Shown piece after piece: positions 8,720-16,779 of a stretch of DNA of 22,156 nucleotides. The notes under the pieces were generated by a model. That model was not told where the DNA came from, ran no database searches, and was given only the letters and a program-made list of their open reading frames with translations. Position 1 is the stretch's first letter, and every line of letters begins with the position of its first letter. This stretch comes from Prevotella sp. UBA1378 (GTDB taxonomy: Bacteria; Bacteroidota; Bacteroidia; Bacteroidales; Bacteroidaceae): the NCBI GenBank assembly GCA_002305505.1, contig DBRC01000025.1:817-22972 (forward strand), written 5' to 3'. The translations under genes and the position numbers were made by a program.

Positions 8720-9766
8720 ATGACTGAGAATAAAGAACATTTAAAACAAATAGACATTGCCAAGATTGTAAAGGAGATGTATAAATGCAAAAAACTGTAT
8801 TTGTATATTCTGCCCATTACTTTCATTTTATCCTGCACATTAATTCTATGCGTGCCGCGCTACTATACCACGACAGTGAAGCTTGCCCCCGAATTATCCA
8901 GCTACAACTCTAACTCACTTAACGAAATTGCGTCGTCTTTTGGCTTCGACTTGGGTGGCTCCATGAATACAGGCGATGCCATCTTTCCCGAACTGTATCC
9001 CGACCTCATCAGTTCGAATGACTTTCTCACTAGTTTATTCGACGTGCCCGTGACGACCAAGGATGGTAGCATCAGCACAACCTATTACAACTATATGAGC
9101 ACCAAGCAAAAGACCGCATGGTGGAATAAAGCGAGGTCTTGGATACAACAGCTATTTAAGAAAGAAGAGCCTATGTCAGCGTCAAAAAACGTCAATCCAT
9201 TTATGTTGACCAAAAGGCAATTCGATATAGCCAAGGGCATAGCCAGTAAAATTGAATGTACCGTTGACAAGAAGAATTACGTGATATCCATCACTGTGGA
9301 AGATCAAGATGCCCTTATTTGTGCTACGATGGCAGACACCATAACAGCACGCCTTCAAGACTTCATTACCACCTACCGCACCAGCAAGGCACGCAACGAC
9401 TTGAATTATTTCACAAAGCTATGCAATGAAGCAAAAATGAAATACGAAAAGACCCGGCGTACATATGGAGCCTATGCGGATGCCAACCAAGACGTAACGC
9501 TTGAAAGCTATCGACTGAAACAGAACGACCTTGAAAACGAAATGCAGCTGCAGTATAATAACTACAATGCCTTGGCAACCCAAGTGCAACAAGCTCGAGC
9601 CAAAGTGCAAGAACGCACACCGGCTTTCACTACGCTACAAAGTGCTTCAGTACCTATCAAACCTGCGGGTCCGAAAAGGATGTTCTTCGTACTGGGGATG
9701 ACGTTTCTGGCTTTTCTCCTTACTACAGCTTACGCCCTAAGAGGTTTCTTATTTACCGAGGAATAA
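8720..9766 (+). CDS. wzz: Wzz-type chain-length regulator
   Basis: Inner-membrane polysaccharide co-polymerase that sets chain length together with the Wzy polymerase. The 348-residue protein has the family layout: cytoplasmic N-terminus, first membrane helix (about 26-46), a long periplasmic region with helical Lys/Gln/Glu-rich segments (about 215-300), the Pro-rich motif VPIKPAGPKR before the second membrane helix (about 321-342), and a short cytoplasmic tail. No C-terminal tyrosine kinase domain or tyrosine cluster is present, so it is not a fused Wzc. It lies 9 bases after the exporter gene and 3 bases before wzx. GC content falls in and after this gene compared with the exporter gene. 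Confidence 0.85.
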   Translation: MTENKEHLKQIDIAKIVKEMYKCKKLYLYILPITFILSCTLILCVPRYYTTTVKLAPELSSYNSNSLNEIASSFGFDLGGSMNTGDAIFPELYPDLISSNDFLTSLFDVPVTTKDGSISTTYYNYMSTKQKTAWWNKARSWIQQLFKKEEPMSASKNVNPFMLTKRQFDIAKGIASKIECTVDKKNYVISITVEDQDALICATMADTITARLQDFITTYRTSKARNDLNYFTKLCNEAKMKYEKTRRTYGAYADANQDVTLESYRLKQNDLENEMQLQYNNYNALATQVQQARAKVQERTPAFTTLQSASVPIKPAGPKRMFFVLGMTFLAFLLTTAYALRGFLFTEE

Positions 9767-9769
9767 GAC

Positions 9770-11332
9770 ATGCACAGTAGTATCAAAACCTCATCCGAAC
9801 AAAGCAATATAAAAACAAAGCGAATCGCCTCTAACTCCATGGTATTGTTCGCTCGGATGATTGTTGTTACCATTGTCAATCTCTATACCGTCCGCTGGGT
9901 ATTAAACGGATTGGGCGTAATAGACTATGGTATATACAATGCTATTGCCGGAGTGGTAACAACGAGTACTTGTTTGAGCAGTGTATTAGCTCTCTCTACA
10001 CAAAGGTTTTATTCTTTTGCAATGGGTAAAGGAGATTTTCATAACCTGCAAAATATTTTTTCTGTAAGCTTGAATATGGTTATTATCTTATCGGTGGCTA
10101 TCATTATCATCTTCAGTATTGTTGGGCCATGGCTGATTAATACACAGATGATTATACCTAACGATAGACTTCATGCGGCATATTGGATGTTCTTTTTTTC
10201 AATATTAACTTTTATTTTCGGTATTTTCCAAATACCGTTTATGGGAGCTGTATTTGCACATGAAGACATGGGATTCTATGCACTGGTATCTACCGCTGAC
10301 TGTTTCATGAAACTTTTGGTTGCATATACTATCGGGCATACAAGCATTGATAATCTTGTATTCTATGGAGCAGGATTAGCAATAGTGGCTTCACTTGTTT
10401 TTTTATCTTACACAGTCATTTCGTATAAAAAGTATCCTGAATGCCATTATAAATTTGTTAAGGAAAAAAAACTTTTCAAGGAACTTTTATCATTCTCCGG
10501 ATGGACTTTTTATGGATCAATGGCGGGAGTCAGCCTGATACAAGGTAATATTATCCTGCTTAATGTTTTCTTCGGTCCAGTCATCAACGCAGCTTTCGCT
10601 ATTGGCAATCAAATTTACAATGCCATAAATACCCTTAACAACAGTACGGTTCTCGCTTTTCGCCCTGCCATGACTAAAGCATATTCAGGCCATGAATATA
10701 AATACTTGAACCAACTATTCTCAGCCGGAAATAAGATCATGTTCTATCTTCTCATCTGTGTAACCATTCCATTCCTCTTCGAAACAAATAATATTTTAGA
10801 GATTTGGCTGGGAAGCGAAAGAGTTACAATGGAAATGCTTTTATTTTCAAAACTCTTTATTATCTATACATTATGCTTAGCCTTGCAAAGCCCCATAACA
10901 ATTATCATCCAAGCTACCGGACGAATCCGTAACTACTCCATCTGCGTCGAAAGTTTGTTGATAATATGCTTGCCCATCAACTATATCCTTTTCAAATTTG
11001 GTTTAGCCCCATACTGGATCTTTATCACAATGATTGGATTCTGCATTGCAGCACATATTATCAGACTGATATTCCTAAAATATTACTATACTGCATTCTC
11101 GTTCCGCCAATACCTATTTTCGTTTGTCCTCCCGGCAAGCACTATTACAACGATAACTACCATCACGATCTACTACCTCCACAATTGCATCGAAGGAGGA
11201 CTCCTGCGTTTTATTGCCGTATGCATTGTTTCAACGATTATTACTTTAGCCTTGGCTTACAAGTGGGGTATCAGCAAAGAAGAGAGGACACAGGCCAAGC
11301 TACTCATATTAAAAAAAATCAGAAAGAAATAG
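9770..11332 (+). CDS. wzx: Wzx-type oligosaccharide flippase
   Basis: Inner-membrane protein expected to move the undecaprenyl-diphosphate-linked repeat unit to the periplasmic face. The 520 residues form a polytopic protein with about 12-14 hydrophobic helices and a basic N-terminus. The stretch ASNSMVLFARMIVVTIVNLY near 21-40 is typical of polysaccharide transporters of the MOP superfamily, as is the N-terminal half with GLGVIDYGIYNAIAGVV. It is packed between wzz (3-base gap) and the polymerase gene (3-base gap). Codon and base use is AT-rich. Assignment to the flippase rather than a ligase or polymerase rests on the fold-like pattern and position. Confidence 0.86.
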   Translation: MHSSIKTSSEQSNIKTKRIASNSMVLFARMIVVTIVNLYTVRWVLNGLGVIDYGIYNAIAGVVTTSTCLSSVLALSTQRFYSFAMGKGDFHNLQNIFSVSLNMVIILSVAIIIIFSIVGPWLINTQMIIPNDRLHAAYWMFFFSILTFIFGIFQIPFMGAVFAHEDMGFYALVSTADCFMKLLVAYTIGHTSIDNLVFYGAGLAIVASLVFLSYTVISYKKYPECHYKFVKEKKLFKELLSFSGWTFYGSMAGVSLIQGNIILLNVFFGPVINAAFAIGNQIYNAINTLNNSTVLAFRPAMTKAYSGHEYKYLNQLFSAGNKIMFYLLICVTIPFLFETNNILEIWLGSERVTMEMLLFSKLFIIYTLCLALQSPITIIIQATGRIRNYSICVESLLIICLPINYILFKFGLAPYWIFITMIGFCIAAHIIRLIFLKYYYTAFSFRQYLFSFVLPASTITTITTITIYYLHNCIEGGLLRFIAVCIVSTIITLALAYKWGISKEERTQAKLLILKKIRKK

Positions 11333-11335
11333 CAT

Positions 11336-12400
11336 ATGGGGTATATTGTAGTTATTATCGTATTTATAGCAGTCTTACTTTCGCTCATTGAAGACCGCAT
11401 AAAAAAATATAGACTATTTCTCTATATTACCCTCAGCATAGTCCTCATACTTCTAGCTGCACTCCGCGAAGTAGGAATCGACCCCGACTCAGAAAACTAT
11501 GAGTATACTTTCCTACATTATGACAATCCCGATGCTTTAGACAAAGTAGAGTATACCTATCTCCTTTTCTCCAGGATTATTAATTTTTTCACTAACGATG
11601 TGCATGCTTTATTCCTGCTTTATGCATTCTTTGGAGTCGGACTGAAATTTATTGCTATTCGTAAACTATCTCCTTTTTGGTTTCTGCCCGTTGTCATCTA
11701 TCTAAGTTATTATTTTGTACAGCATGAGTGCATGCAAATCCGTACTGGCGTATTATCTGGAATATTGTTGCTTATCATATATTATTTAGGGGAAGGCATG
11801 AGGCGCAAGGCCTTTATTCTTCTCTGCATAGGCACATTGTTTCATTATTCTGCTCTCATCCTGTTGGTTCTGTTTCTGTTTTCAAATAAACCCATGTCAA
11901 ACAAACAACGAATAACATGGGCTATGTTTATTCCCGCAGCTTATGCTATGTATCTGTTAGGTTTCTCCTTAATATTTGGTGGTTCCTTCGAATCAATACC
12001 GTATATAGGTAATAAAATAGCGTTATATCAAGCTGCAACAGAAAAGGGGATGTCTGTAGCATCTATCAATGTTTTCAGCCCGTTACAGATATTCACCATC
12101 TTCCTATATTATTACATACTTTATTTTCATGATACTATAATTGAAAAAAACAAGTATTTCCCTTTAATGATTAAGTTTTTTAATTTAGGCATATTTTCCT
12201 ATGTAGCTTTTGCATTTTTCCCGGTTGTAGCCACTCGGTTCAGCATGCTGTTTCAAGTAGTAAGCATTATCCTCTATGCAAACATTTACTATACATTCAG
12301 ACCTAAATGGGCAGGAATTGCTGTTATCATACTTATAGCAATGATTCATCTAAATTACTCACTACCTAATATCGGTCTTACATTTTTATGGGAAGTATAA
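11336..12400 (+). CDS. wzy: EpsG-like polysaccharide polymerase (Wzy)
   Basis: Likely the polymerase that joins repeat units in the periplasm. The 354-residue protein is almost wholly membrane-embedded (about 10 helices). It carries features of the EpsG family: a short N-terminal helix, then LAALREVGIDPDSENYEYTF (about 40-59) in the first outside loop, and a later HECMQIRTGVLSGILLLI segment (about 130-150), where the Gln-x-Arg-x-Gly pattern is typical. Wzy proteins are poorly conserved, so the call depends on these motifs and on its place directly after the flippase. No other polymerase candidate is seen in the window. It is strongly AT-rich. Confidence 0.8.
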   Translation: MGYIVVIIVFIAVLLSLIEDRIKKYRLFLYITLSIVLILLAALREVGIDPDSENYEYTFLHYDNPDALDKVEYTYLLFSRIINFFTNDVHALFLLYAFFGVGLKFIAIRKLSPFWFLPVVIYLSYYFVQHECMQIRTGVLSGILLLIIYYLGEGMRRKAFILLCIGTLFHYSALILLVLFLFSNKPMSNKQRITWAMFIPAAYAMYLLGFSLIFGGSFESIPYIGNKIALYQAATEKGMSVASINVFSPLQIFTIFLYYYILYFHDTIIEKNKYFPLMIKFFNLGIFSYVAFAFFPVVATRFSMLFQVVSIILYANIYYTFRPKWAGIAVIILIAMIHLNYSLPNIGLTFLWEV

Positions 12401-12425
12401 ATCTAAAACATATACCAATTAAAAT

Positions 12426-13067
12426 ATGAATAAATTCATAAAAAACATATTCCAAGCTATCGGCTGGCTTTCATCTTTTCTGATACACATCCAGATAGGC
12501 AAGGTGTGGAATGGATTACTTACCCAGCTATATACAGGGTGGATTAAACGCCACTTCAATGAGTGGGGGGAGGATTCTGTCCTCCGCTACCATGCGGAAA
12601 TATTAACTGGTCTGAAATATATTTCTGTGGGCAAAAATACTATCATAGGAGAAAATATTCAGCTGACAGCATGGGAACAAACATCCAACCAATATCTGAA
12701 GCCTAACATTTGTATTGGTAATAACTGTAATATTCGCAAAGGTGCACACATCTCTGCAGTAGGCCACATCCGCATAGGGAATGGAGTTTTAACGGGTACC
12801 AATGTTTTAATCAATGACAACTCCCATGGAGAAACCGTTCTTGATCAATTAAATCTTGCACCAGAAAAACGTCCTCTCTGTTATAAAGGCCCAATCAATA
12901 TAGGAGACAACGTTTGGTTAGGAAATAATGTCTGCGTCCTTGGAGGCGTAACCATAGGGGATGGTGTGATTATTGGAGCAAATGCCGTTGTAACAAAAGA
13001 CATTCCCTCCTATTCAATTGCAGCTGGCATACCAGCTAAAGTTATAAGAAAATTAACAAACTTTTAA
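12426..13067 (+). CDS. Hexapeptide-repeat acyltransferase (probably O-acetyltransferase)
   Basis: Cytoplasmic left-handed beta-helix transferase of the LacA/CysE/WbbJ type, expected to add an acetyl or similar group to a sugar of the repeat unit. The 213 residues show repeated [IV]G-x-x hexads (IGENIQ, IGNNCNIRKGAHI, IGNGVLTGTNVLI). A probable catalytic His lies in NDNSHGE (about 134-140), followed by the family's C-terminal half with IGDNVWLGNNVCVLGGVTIGDG and IAAGIPAKVIRK. The N-terminal 30 residues are hydrophobic/amphipathic. The gene starts 25 bases after the polymerase gene and ends 1 base before the next. The acceptor cannot be read from the sequence; serine acetyltransferase is unlikely in this context. 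Confidence 0.86.
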   Translation: MNKFIKNIFQAIGWLSSFLIHIQIGKVWNGLLTQLYTGWIKRHFNEWGEDSVLRYHAEILTGLKYISVGKNTIIGENIQLTAWEQTSNQYLKPNICIGNNCNIRKGAHISAVGHIRIGNGVLTGTNVLINDNSHGETVLDQLNLAPEKRPLCYKGPINIGDNVWLGNNVCVLGGVTIGDGVIIGANAVVTKDIPSYSIAAGIPAKVIRKLTNF

Positions 13068-13068
13068 C

Positions 13069-14214
13069 ATGAAAGCAAGAGTTATAGCATTTTATCTTCC
13101 TCAATTTTACCCGATACCAGAGAACAACGATGTATGGGGACCTGGGTTTACTGAATGGACTAATGTTGCTAAAGCACGCCCATTGTTCCGGGGGCATTAC
13201 CAACCACGAATCCCTGCAGACCTTGGTTTTTACGACCTACGTCTATCGGAAACTCGTGAATTGCAGGCTGAATTAGCAAAGGAAGCCGGAATAGAAGGCT
13301 TTTGCTATTGGCATTATTGGATGGGTAACGGAAAACAGCTTCTACAACGCCCATTTGATGAAGTACTGGCATCGGGTAAGCCCGACTTTCCATTTTGCTT
13401 TGCATGGGCCAATCACGACTGGAAGACGAATACTTGGAAGAACAAAGGCGGAAACAAAATGATATGCCAGCAACTCTATCCAGGTGCCGATGACGATATA
13501 AATCACTTCTTCCATGTTTTGCCTGCTTTTAAAGATAACCGGTATATCACAGTCGATAACAAACCTCTTTTCTTGATTTTCGACCCATATCACCATCCAA
13601 GCGTCAAGCAGTTTATGGAACTCTGGAGAAAATTAGCTGCCGAAAATGGTCTTAGAGGTATTTACTTTGTCGCAATGTGTTCGTCTACTTCTACTATTAA
13701 GCGCAATGAAGATGGAACCTTAATACGCGTTTTACCCAACCTAAAGAGCAGTGAAGATATATATCGCAGTTTTCTTGACATGGGCTTTGATGGAATAAAT
13801 TCAATTGGAAAATCACGTGCAGAGATGCTTTATCAAGGGAGATATAGGAGAATCATGCGTAAAGCCTTGCAAAAAGCATTTCCATTCATACCCGCATTGA
13901 GATATAATTACCCCAAAGTAATTAAGTATTTTTTTGCAACTGAAGACAGTTGGGAAAACGTTTTCCCTACTCTTTTCCCACAATGGGATAGAACACCACG
14001 TGCAGGAAAGAGCGAGGGTATTTATGTGAATGCTACTCCTCAACATTTTGGTAATCATATAAAAGAAGCCATTGATATTATTAAGGATAAGCAACCCGAA
14101 CATAAAATACTTTTCCTGCGCTCATGGAATGAATGGGGTGAAGGAAATTATATTGAACCAGATACGAAGTATGGGCATGGTTTTCTTGACGTACTAAAAA
14201 AAGAAATATCATGA
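13069..14214 (+). CDS. WbsX-like glycosyltransferase
   Basis: A 381-residue cytoplasmic protein of the WbsX family (Pfam Glyco_tran_WbsX), found in O-antigen and capsule loci and related in fold to GH99-type TIM barrels. Diagnostic motifs: IAFYLPQFYPIPENNDVWGPGFTEW near the start (6-30), GIEGFCYWHYW (about 76-86), FCFAWANHDW (about 107-116), and LFLRSWNEWGEGNYIEPD near the C-terminus (about 347-364). The family is thought to transfer a sugar during repeat-unit assembly; the sugar is unknown. It begins one base after the acyltransferase stop. Its own stop overlaps the next start (ATGA), so translation is probably coupled. Confidence 0.88.
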   Translation: MKARVIAFYLPQFYPIPENNDVWGPGFTEWTNVAKARPLFRGHYQPRIPADLGFYDLRLSETRELQAELAKEAGIEGFCYWHYWMGNGKQLLQRPFDEVLASGKPDFPFCFAWANHDWKTNTWKNKGGNKMICQQLYPGADDDINHFFHVLPAFKDNRYITVDNKPLFLIFDPYHHPSVKQFMELWRKLAAENGLRGIYFVAMCSSTSTIKRNEDGTLIRVLPNLKSSEDIYRSFLDMGFDGINSIGKSRAEMLYQGRYRRIMRKALQKAFPFIPALRYNYPKVIKYFFATEDSWENVFPTLFPQWDRTPRAGKSEGIYVNATPQHFGNHIKEAIDIIKDKQPEHKILFLRSWNEWGEGNYIEPDTKYGHGFLDVLKKEIS

Positions 14215-15026
14215 ACGCTAGGATTTCGGTCATTATTCCAACATACAAGCCAGCTGGTTATCTGTCTGAATGTCTTGATTCTATTTTCACACAAACGATT
14301 GATCCATCACTGGTGGAAATTATAATTATACTCAATGGGTGCAAGGAGCATTATATGCACTATATCCAACAGCTTATCAACAGCTATGAAGGAGGCATGA
14401 GTATACGGTTAATACAAACTGATATTGCAGGTGTATCTAATGCCCGCAATTTGGGTATTGATGCTTCGAAAGGAGAGTTTATTGCGTTTATTGATGATGA
14501 CGATTTTATTTCCAATAACTATTTAATTAACTTATTGAATACAATCAAAGATGACCGTTCCATTGCAGAAGCAAATGTCTTAAACTATCAAGAAGACACA
14601 AAACAAACCTCTACCGACTATCTTACCAAAGCATTCTTCTTCAATCAAGGGAAAAAAAATATTTCCTTATTTTGCGGAAGAAGTTTTTTATCTACAGTCT
14701 GTTGTAAGTTAATCCCCAAGGCATGCATATCCGACAGCAGATTTGATACAGATTTTAAAATCGGAGAAGACTCCCTGTTCATGGCTGAAATAAGCAAAAG
14801 AATAAAGCACATACAAACAGCTCCTACGGATACTTACTACTACAGAAGGCTCCGAGCTGATTCGGCCTCACGCACAAAGAAATCTTCAATCGATATTTGG
14901 AAAAATTCAATTAATCTGCTTCGTGCTTATTTGACGATTTACTTATCAGACTTTCGCAGCTATAATTTTCTCTTCTTCTGCACCAGATTTGTTGCTGTAC
15001 TAATGAAGTTTTTCCACATAAAATAA
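14211..15026 (+). CDS. GT2-family glycosyltransferase
   Basis: Transfers a sugar from a nucleotide sugar to the growing lipid-linked unit at the cytoplasmic face of the inner membrane. The 271 residues carry a GT-A fold: ISVIIPTYKPAGYLSECLDSI (5-25), GVSNARNLGIDASKGEFIAF (74-93), the metal-binding acidic run DDDD (95-98) and a GED motif (185-187), which is the usual catalytic acidic position. The C-terminal 40 residues are hydrophobic and may lie against the membrane. It overlaps the WbsX-like gene by four bases (ATGA), and the fucosyltransferase-like gene starts seven bases after it. Donor and linkage cannot be predicted. Confidence 0.88.
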   Translation: MNARISVIIPTYKPAGYLSECLDSIFTQTIDPSLVEIIIILNGCKEHYMHYIQQLINSYEGGMSIRLIQTDIAGVSNARNLGIDASKGEFIAFIDDDDFISNNYLINLLNTIKDDRSIAEANVLNYQEDTKQTSTDYLTKAFFFNQGKKNISLFCGRSFLSTVCCKLIPKACISDSRFDTDFKIGEDSLFMAEISKRIKHIQTAPTDTYYYRRLRADSASRTKKSSIDIWKNSINLLRAYLTIYLSDFRSYNFLFFCTRFVAVLMKFFHIK

Positions 15027-15033
15027 AACAATA

Positions 15034-15846
15034 ATGAATATAAAAATCATCCCTACAGGAGGCTTATGCAACCGCATGCGGGCCATGGCCACAGGTATCG
15101 CCATTGCACAAACATACAAATGCCCCGCAATTATTTATTGGAATAATTGTGAGGGATTGAAAGCAGACTTTTCCAGTCTGTTTATTCCTATCAAAATAGA
15201 CAATGTAAAGCTGGAAGAAAACCAGAAATGGATTTTTAGTATATCTAATTCAAAGGATTATCTTAAACGATGGCTATTCTTAAAAATGATGTTCAAGCAA
15301 GTTATCTTCAACTTTTCCATTTATAAGAATCCAAACAAAAGCATATTCCAAACAATTGGGCAGGCTACACATTCCCTACTGCTCATCTCATGCTATCCTA
15401 TGTGTGAAGACTATGACATGAATTCTGTCTTTATACCACAACCTGATATACAAAAGCGGATAGACGAAATAACGAGCGATTTCACAAGCCACACCATTGG
15501 CATCCACATCCGCAGAACCGATAATAAGCAATCTATACAGAATTCACCTATTGAAGCATTCATTCTATCGATGAAGAAAGAAATCGAAAAGAATAAAGAT
15601 ACAAAGTTCTACATTGCAAGTGATGACGAGAATGTTAAGCAACAACTAATCAGCCACTTCAAAGACAGAATAATTACTTGCCATGATGATACCAGCAGAA
15701 ATAACCTGAATGGAATGAAATTTGCCGTTGTCGACTTATACTGTTTAAGCAAGACCCACAAAATAATCGGTAGTGTTTATTCTTCTTATTCACAAATAGC
15801 CAGCGAAATTGGCAATATTCCCATTGAATATGCACAGAAGCAGTAG
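15034..15846 (+). CDS. Fucosyltransferase-like (GT-B) glycosyltransferase
   Basis: A 270-residue protein with features of the alpha-1,2/alpha-1,6/O-fucosyltransferase superfamily (NodZ-like). IIPTGGLCNRMRAMATGIAIA (5-25) is the N-terminal glycine-rich loop, HIRRTD (158-163) is the Arg-containing motif that binds GDP-fucose in this superfamily, and FYIASDDE (192-199) matches the donor-domain strand. The sequence GSVYSSYSQIASEIG near the C-terminus matches the end of the donor pocket. It is therefore likely to use GDP-fucose or a related GDP-sugar, but no GDP-fucose synthesis genes are in the window. It is the last gene of the AT-rich operon. Its stop codon lies in a hairpin arm shared with the convergent GH16 gene. 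Confidence 0.75.
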   Translation: MNIKIIPTGGLCNRMRAMATGIAIAQTYKCPAIIYWNNCEGLKADFSSLFIPIKIDNVKLEENQKWIFSISNSKDYLKRWLFLKMMFKQVIFNFSIYKNPNKSIFQTIGQATHSLLLISCYPMCEDYDMNSVFIPQPDIQKRIDEITSDFTSHTIGIHIRRTDNKQSIQNSPIEAFILSMKKEIEKNKDTKFYIASDDENVKQQLISHFKDRIITCHDDTSRNNLNGMKFAVVDLYCLSKTHKIIGSVYSSYSQIASEIGNIPIEYAQKQ

Positions 15847-15864
15847 TGCATATTACCGCTACTG
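15841..15864. terminator. Shared hairpin containing the two convergent stop codons
   Basis: CAGTAGTG (15841-15848) pairs with CGCTACTG (15857-15864) to make an 8-bp stem with one G-T pair and an 8-base loop. The TAG stop of the fucosyltransferase-like gene (15844-15846) and the stop of the GH16 gene (15861-15859, minus) lie in opposite arms. There is no T-tract. It may act as a bidirectional 3' end, but the stem is modest. Confidence 0.4.
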
Positions 15865-16665
15865 ACGCTGGTATACCCTTATCCAGTCAAACCGTGTTTC
15901 ATAGACTCTGTTTGTATTAGGGGTATTCCAGTTTTTTGTGCCTACGCTCTGATTGAGAATCAGGAAAAAAGGACGGTCAAAGCCCCATTGCCCTTCTTCC
16001 AGTTGTAGTAGTTCTGTACTTTTGCCATAATAACTCGTAGCTCTTCCATCTATTGTCAAAAGAATATATTCCGGTGTCCATTCTAATCCATAAACGTGCC
16101 ACTTGCCTACTGAAACTTTCTTCGAAAACGTACTGATTTTTTGCTTCTTCAAAATAGCTGATCTGTGAGAATGTATTGTCTGCCGGGCAATACCATCAGC
16201 CCCAAACGCTTCAAAAATATCAAATTCCCCATACCTGTACGGAGTTCCGTCGCTTTGAGGACGCATCCACGCCGCCGGGAAGTTGCCTTCCAAGAGGTTG
16301 GTCTTCAGCCTTACCTCTACCTTTCCATACTGGAAAGCAAACTTGTTCTTCGTGTTTACTGCCCCCGTCAGCATTGCGGCGGTATCGGCAGGAGCCTCCC
16401 TGTTGGGAATGGCTCTGCACACCAAGTGACCGTCTTTTATAAACACGGTGCCGGGCGAGTCGCTGTTCCAACGCGCCCAGATACTGGGCGCCCGCCGGCT
16501 CCTGCTCCACTTGGCAGAGTCGGGCTGACTGCCATCCGGCAGGTTAAACTCGTCGGAGAATATCAGCTTCCATCTGCCGCCACTTGTCTGCCCGGCCACC
16601 GGAACCGTATCCGACTCCAAGACGAGCAGGAGCAAAAAGAAAAACAGTATATTATATTTCTTCAT
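15859..16665 (-). CDS. Secreted GH16-family glycoside hydrolase
   Basis: Endo-acting beta-glycanase of the GH16 clan (laminarinase/lichenase/agarase-like), exported to the periplasm or surface. From the chosen start (MKKYNILFFF) it has 268 residues: a signal peptide (1-26, ending PVAGQ), FSDEFN, and the catalytic motif GEFDIFE with E147 (nucleophile), D149 and E152 (acid/base) all present, then HVYGLEWTPEYI and FDWIRVYQRQ at the C-terminus. A start at 16713 would place the first 16 codons upstream of, and across, the -7 element at 16686-16693 and before the signal peptide, so 16665 is preferred. It lies inside the polysaccharide locus on the other strand. It may trim or release the local polymer or act on dietary or host glycan; the substrate is not predictable. 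Confidence 0.9.
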   Translation of the reverse strand: MKKYNILFFFLLLLVLESDTVPVAGQTSGGRWKLIFSDEFNLPDGSQPDSAKWSRSRRAPSIWARWNSDSPGTVFIKDGHLVCRAIPNREAPADTAAMLTGAVNTKNKFAFQYGKVEVRLKTNLLEGNFPAAWMRPQSDGTPYRYGEFDIFEAFGADGIARQTIHSHRSAILKKQKISTFSKKVSVGKWHVYGLEWTPEYILLTIDGRATSYYGKSTELLQLEEGQWGFDRPFFLILNQSVGTKNWNTPNTNRVYETRFDWIRVYQRQ

Positions 16666-16685
16666 CACAACGGATATTAACCCTG

Positions 16686-16717
16686 CAAAGGTAACAAATA
16701 ATCGACGAAGCAAGAAA
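16686..16717 (-). promoter_or_regulatory. Promoter of the GH16 gene
   Basis: On the minus strand TACCTTTG (16693-16686) matches the -7 consensus. A TTTC (16717-16714), one mismatch to TTTG, lies 20 bases upstream. Transcription from about 16680 gives a leader of only about 15 bases before the ATG at 16665. Confidence 0.6.
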
Positions 16718-16729
16718 TATTACCTTGCT
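16709..16729. repeat. Small inverted repeat between divergent promoters
   Basis: AGCAAG (16709-16714) and CTTGCT (16724-16729) are perfect inverted repeats with a 9-base A/T-rich spacer. They lie between the back-to-back promoters of GH16 and the GT2 gene and overlap the GH16 -33 region. It is a candidate operator, but a 6-bp repeat can arise by chance. Confidence 0.3.
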
Positions 16730-16732
16730 ATT

Positions 16733-16764
16733 TTTGCATGATAGAAGATTTTTTCCTACCTTTG
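16733..16764 (+). promoter_or_regulatory. Consensus promoter of the second GT2 gene
   Basis: TTTG (16733-16736), 20 bases, TACCTTTG (16757-16764): a full match to both elements. Transcription would start near 16770. This rules out the upstream in-frame ATG at 16738, which lies inside the promoter, and supports ATG 16780. The leader would be about 10 bases, close to leaderless. Confidence 0.75.
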
Positions 16765-16779
16765 CACAACGAAAATGAT

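Noticed and set aside
16666..16713. Longer GH16 start at 16713
   Set aside because: It adds 16 residues before a proper signal peptide and its first codons lie upstream of, and across, the -7 promoter element at 16686-16693.
16738..16779. Longer GT2 start at 16738
   Set aside because: The ATG lies inside the TTTG-N20-TACCTTTG promoter, and the added residues precede the conserved start of the GT2 fold.
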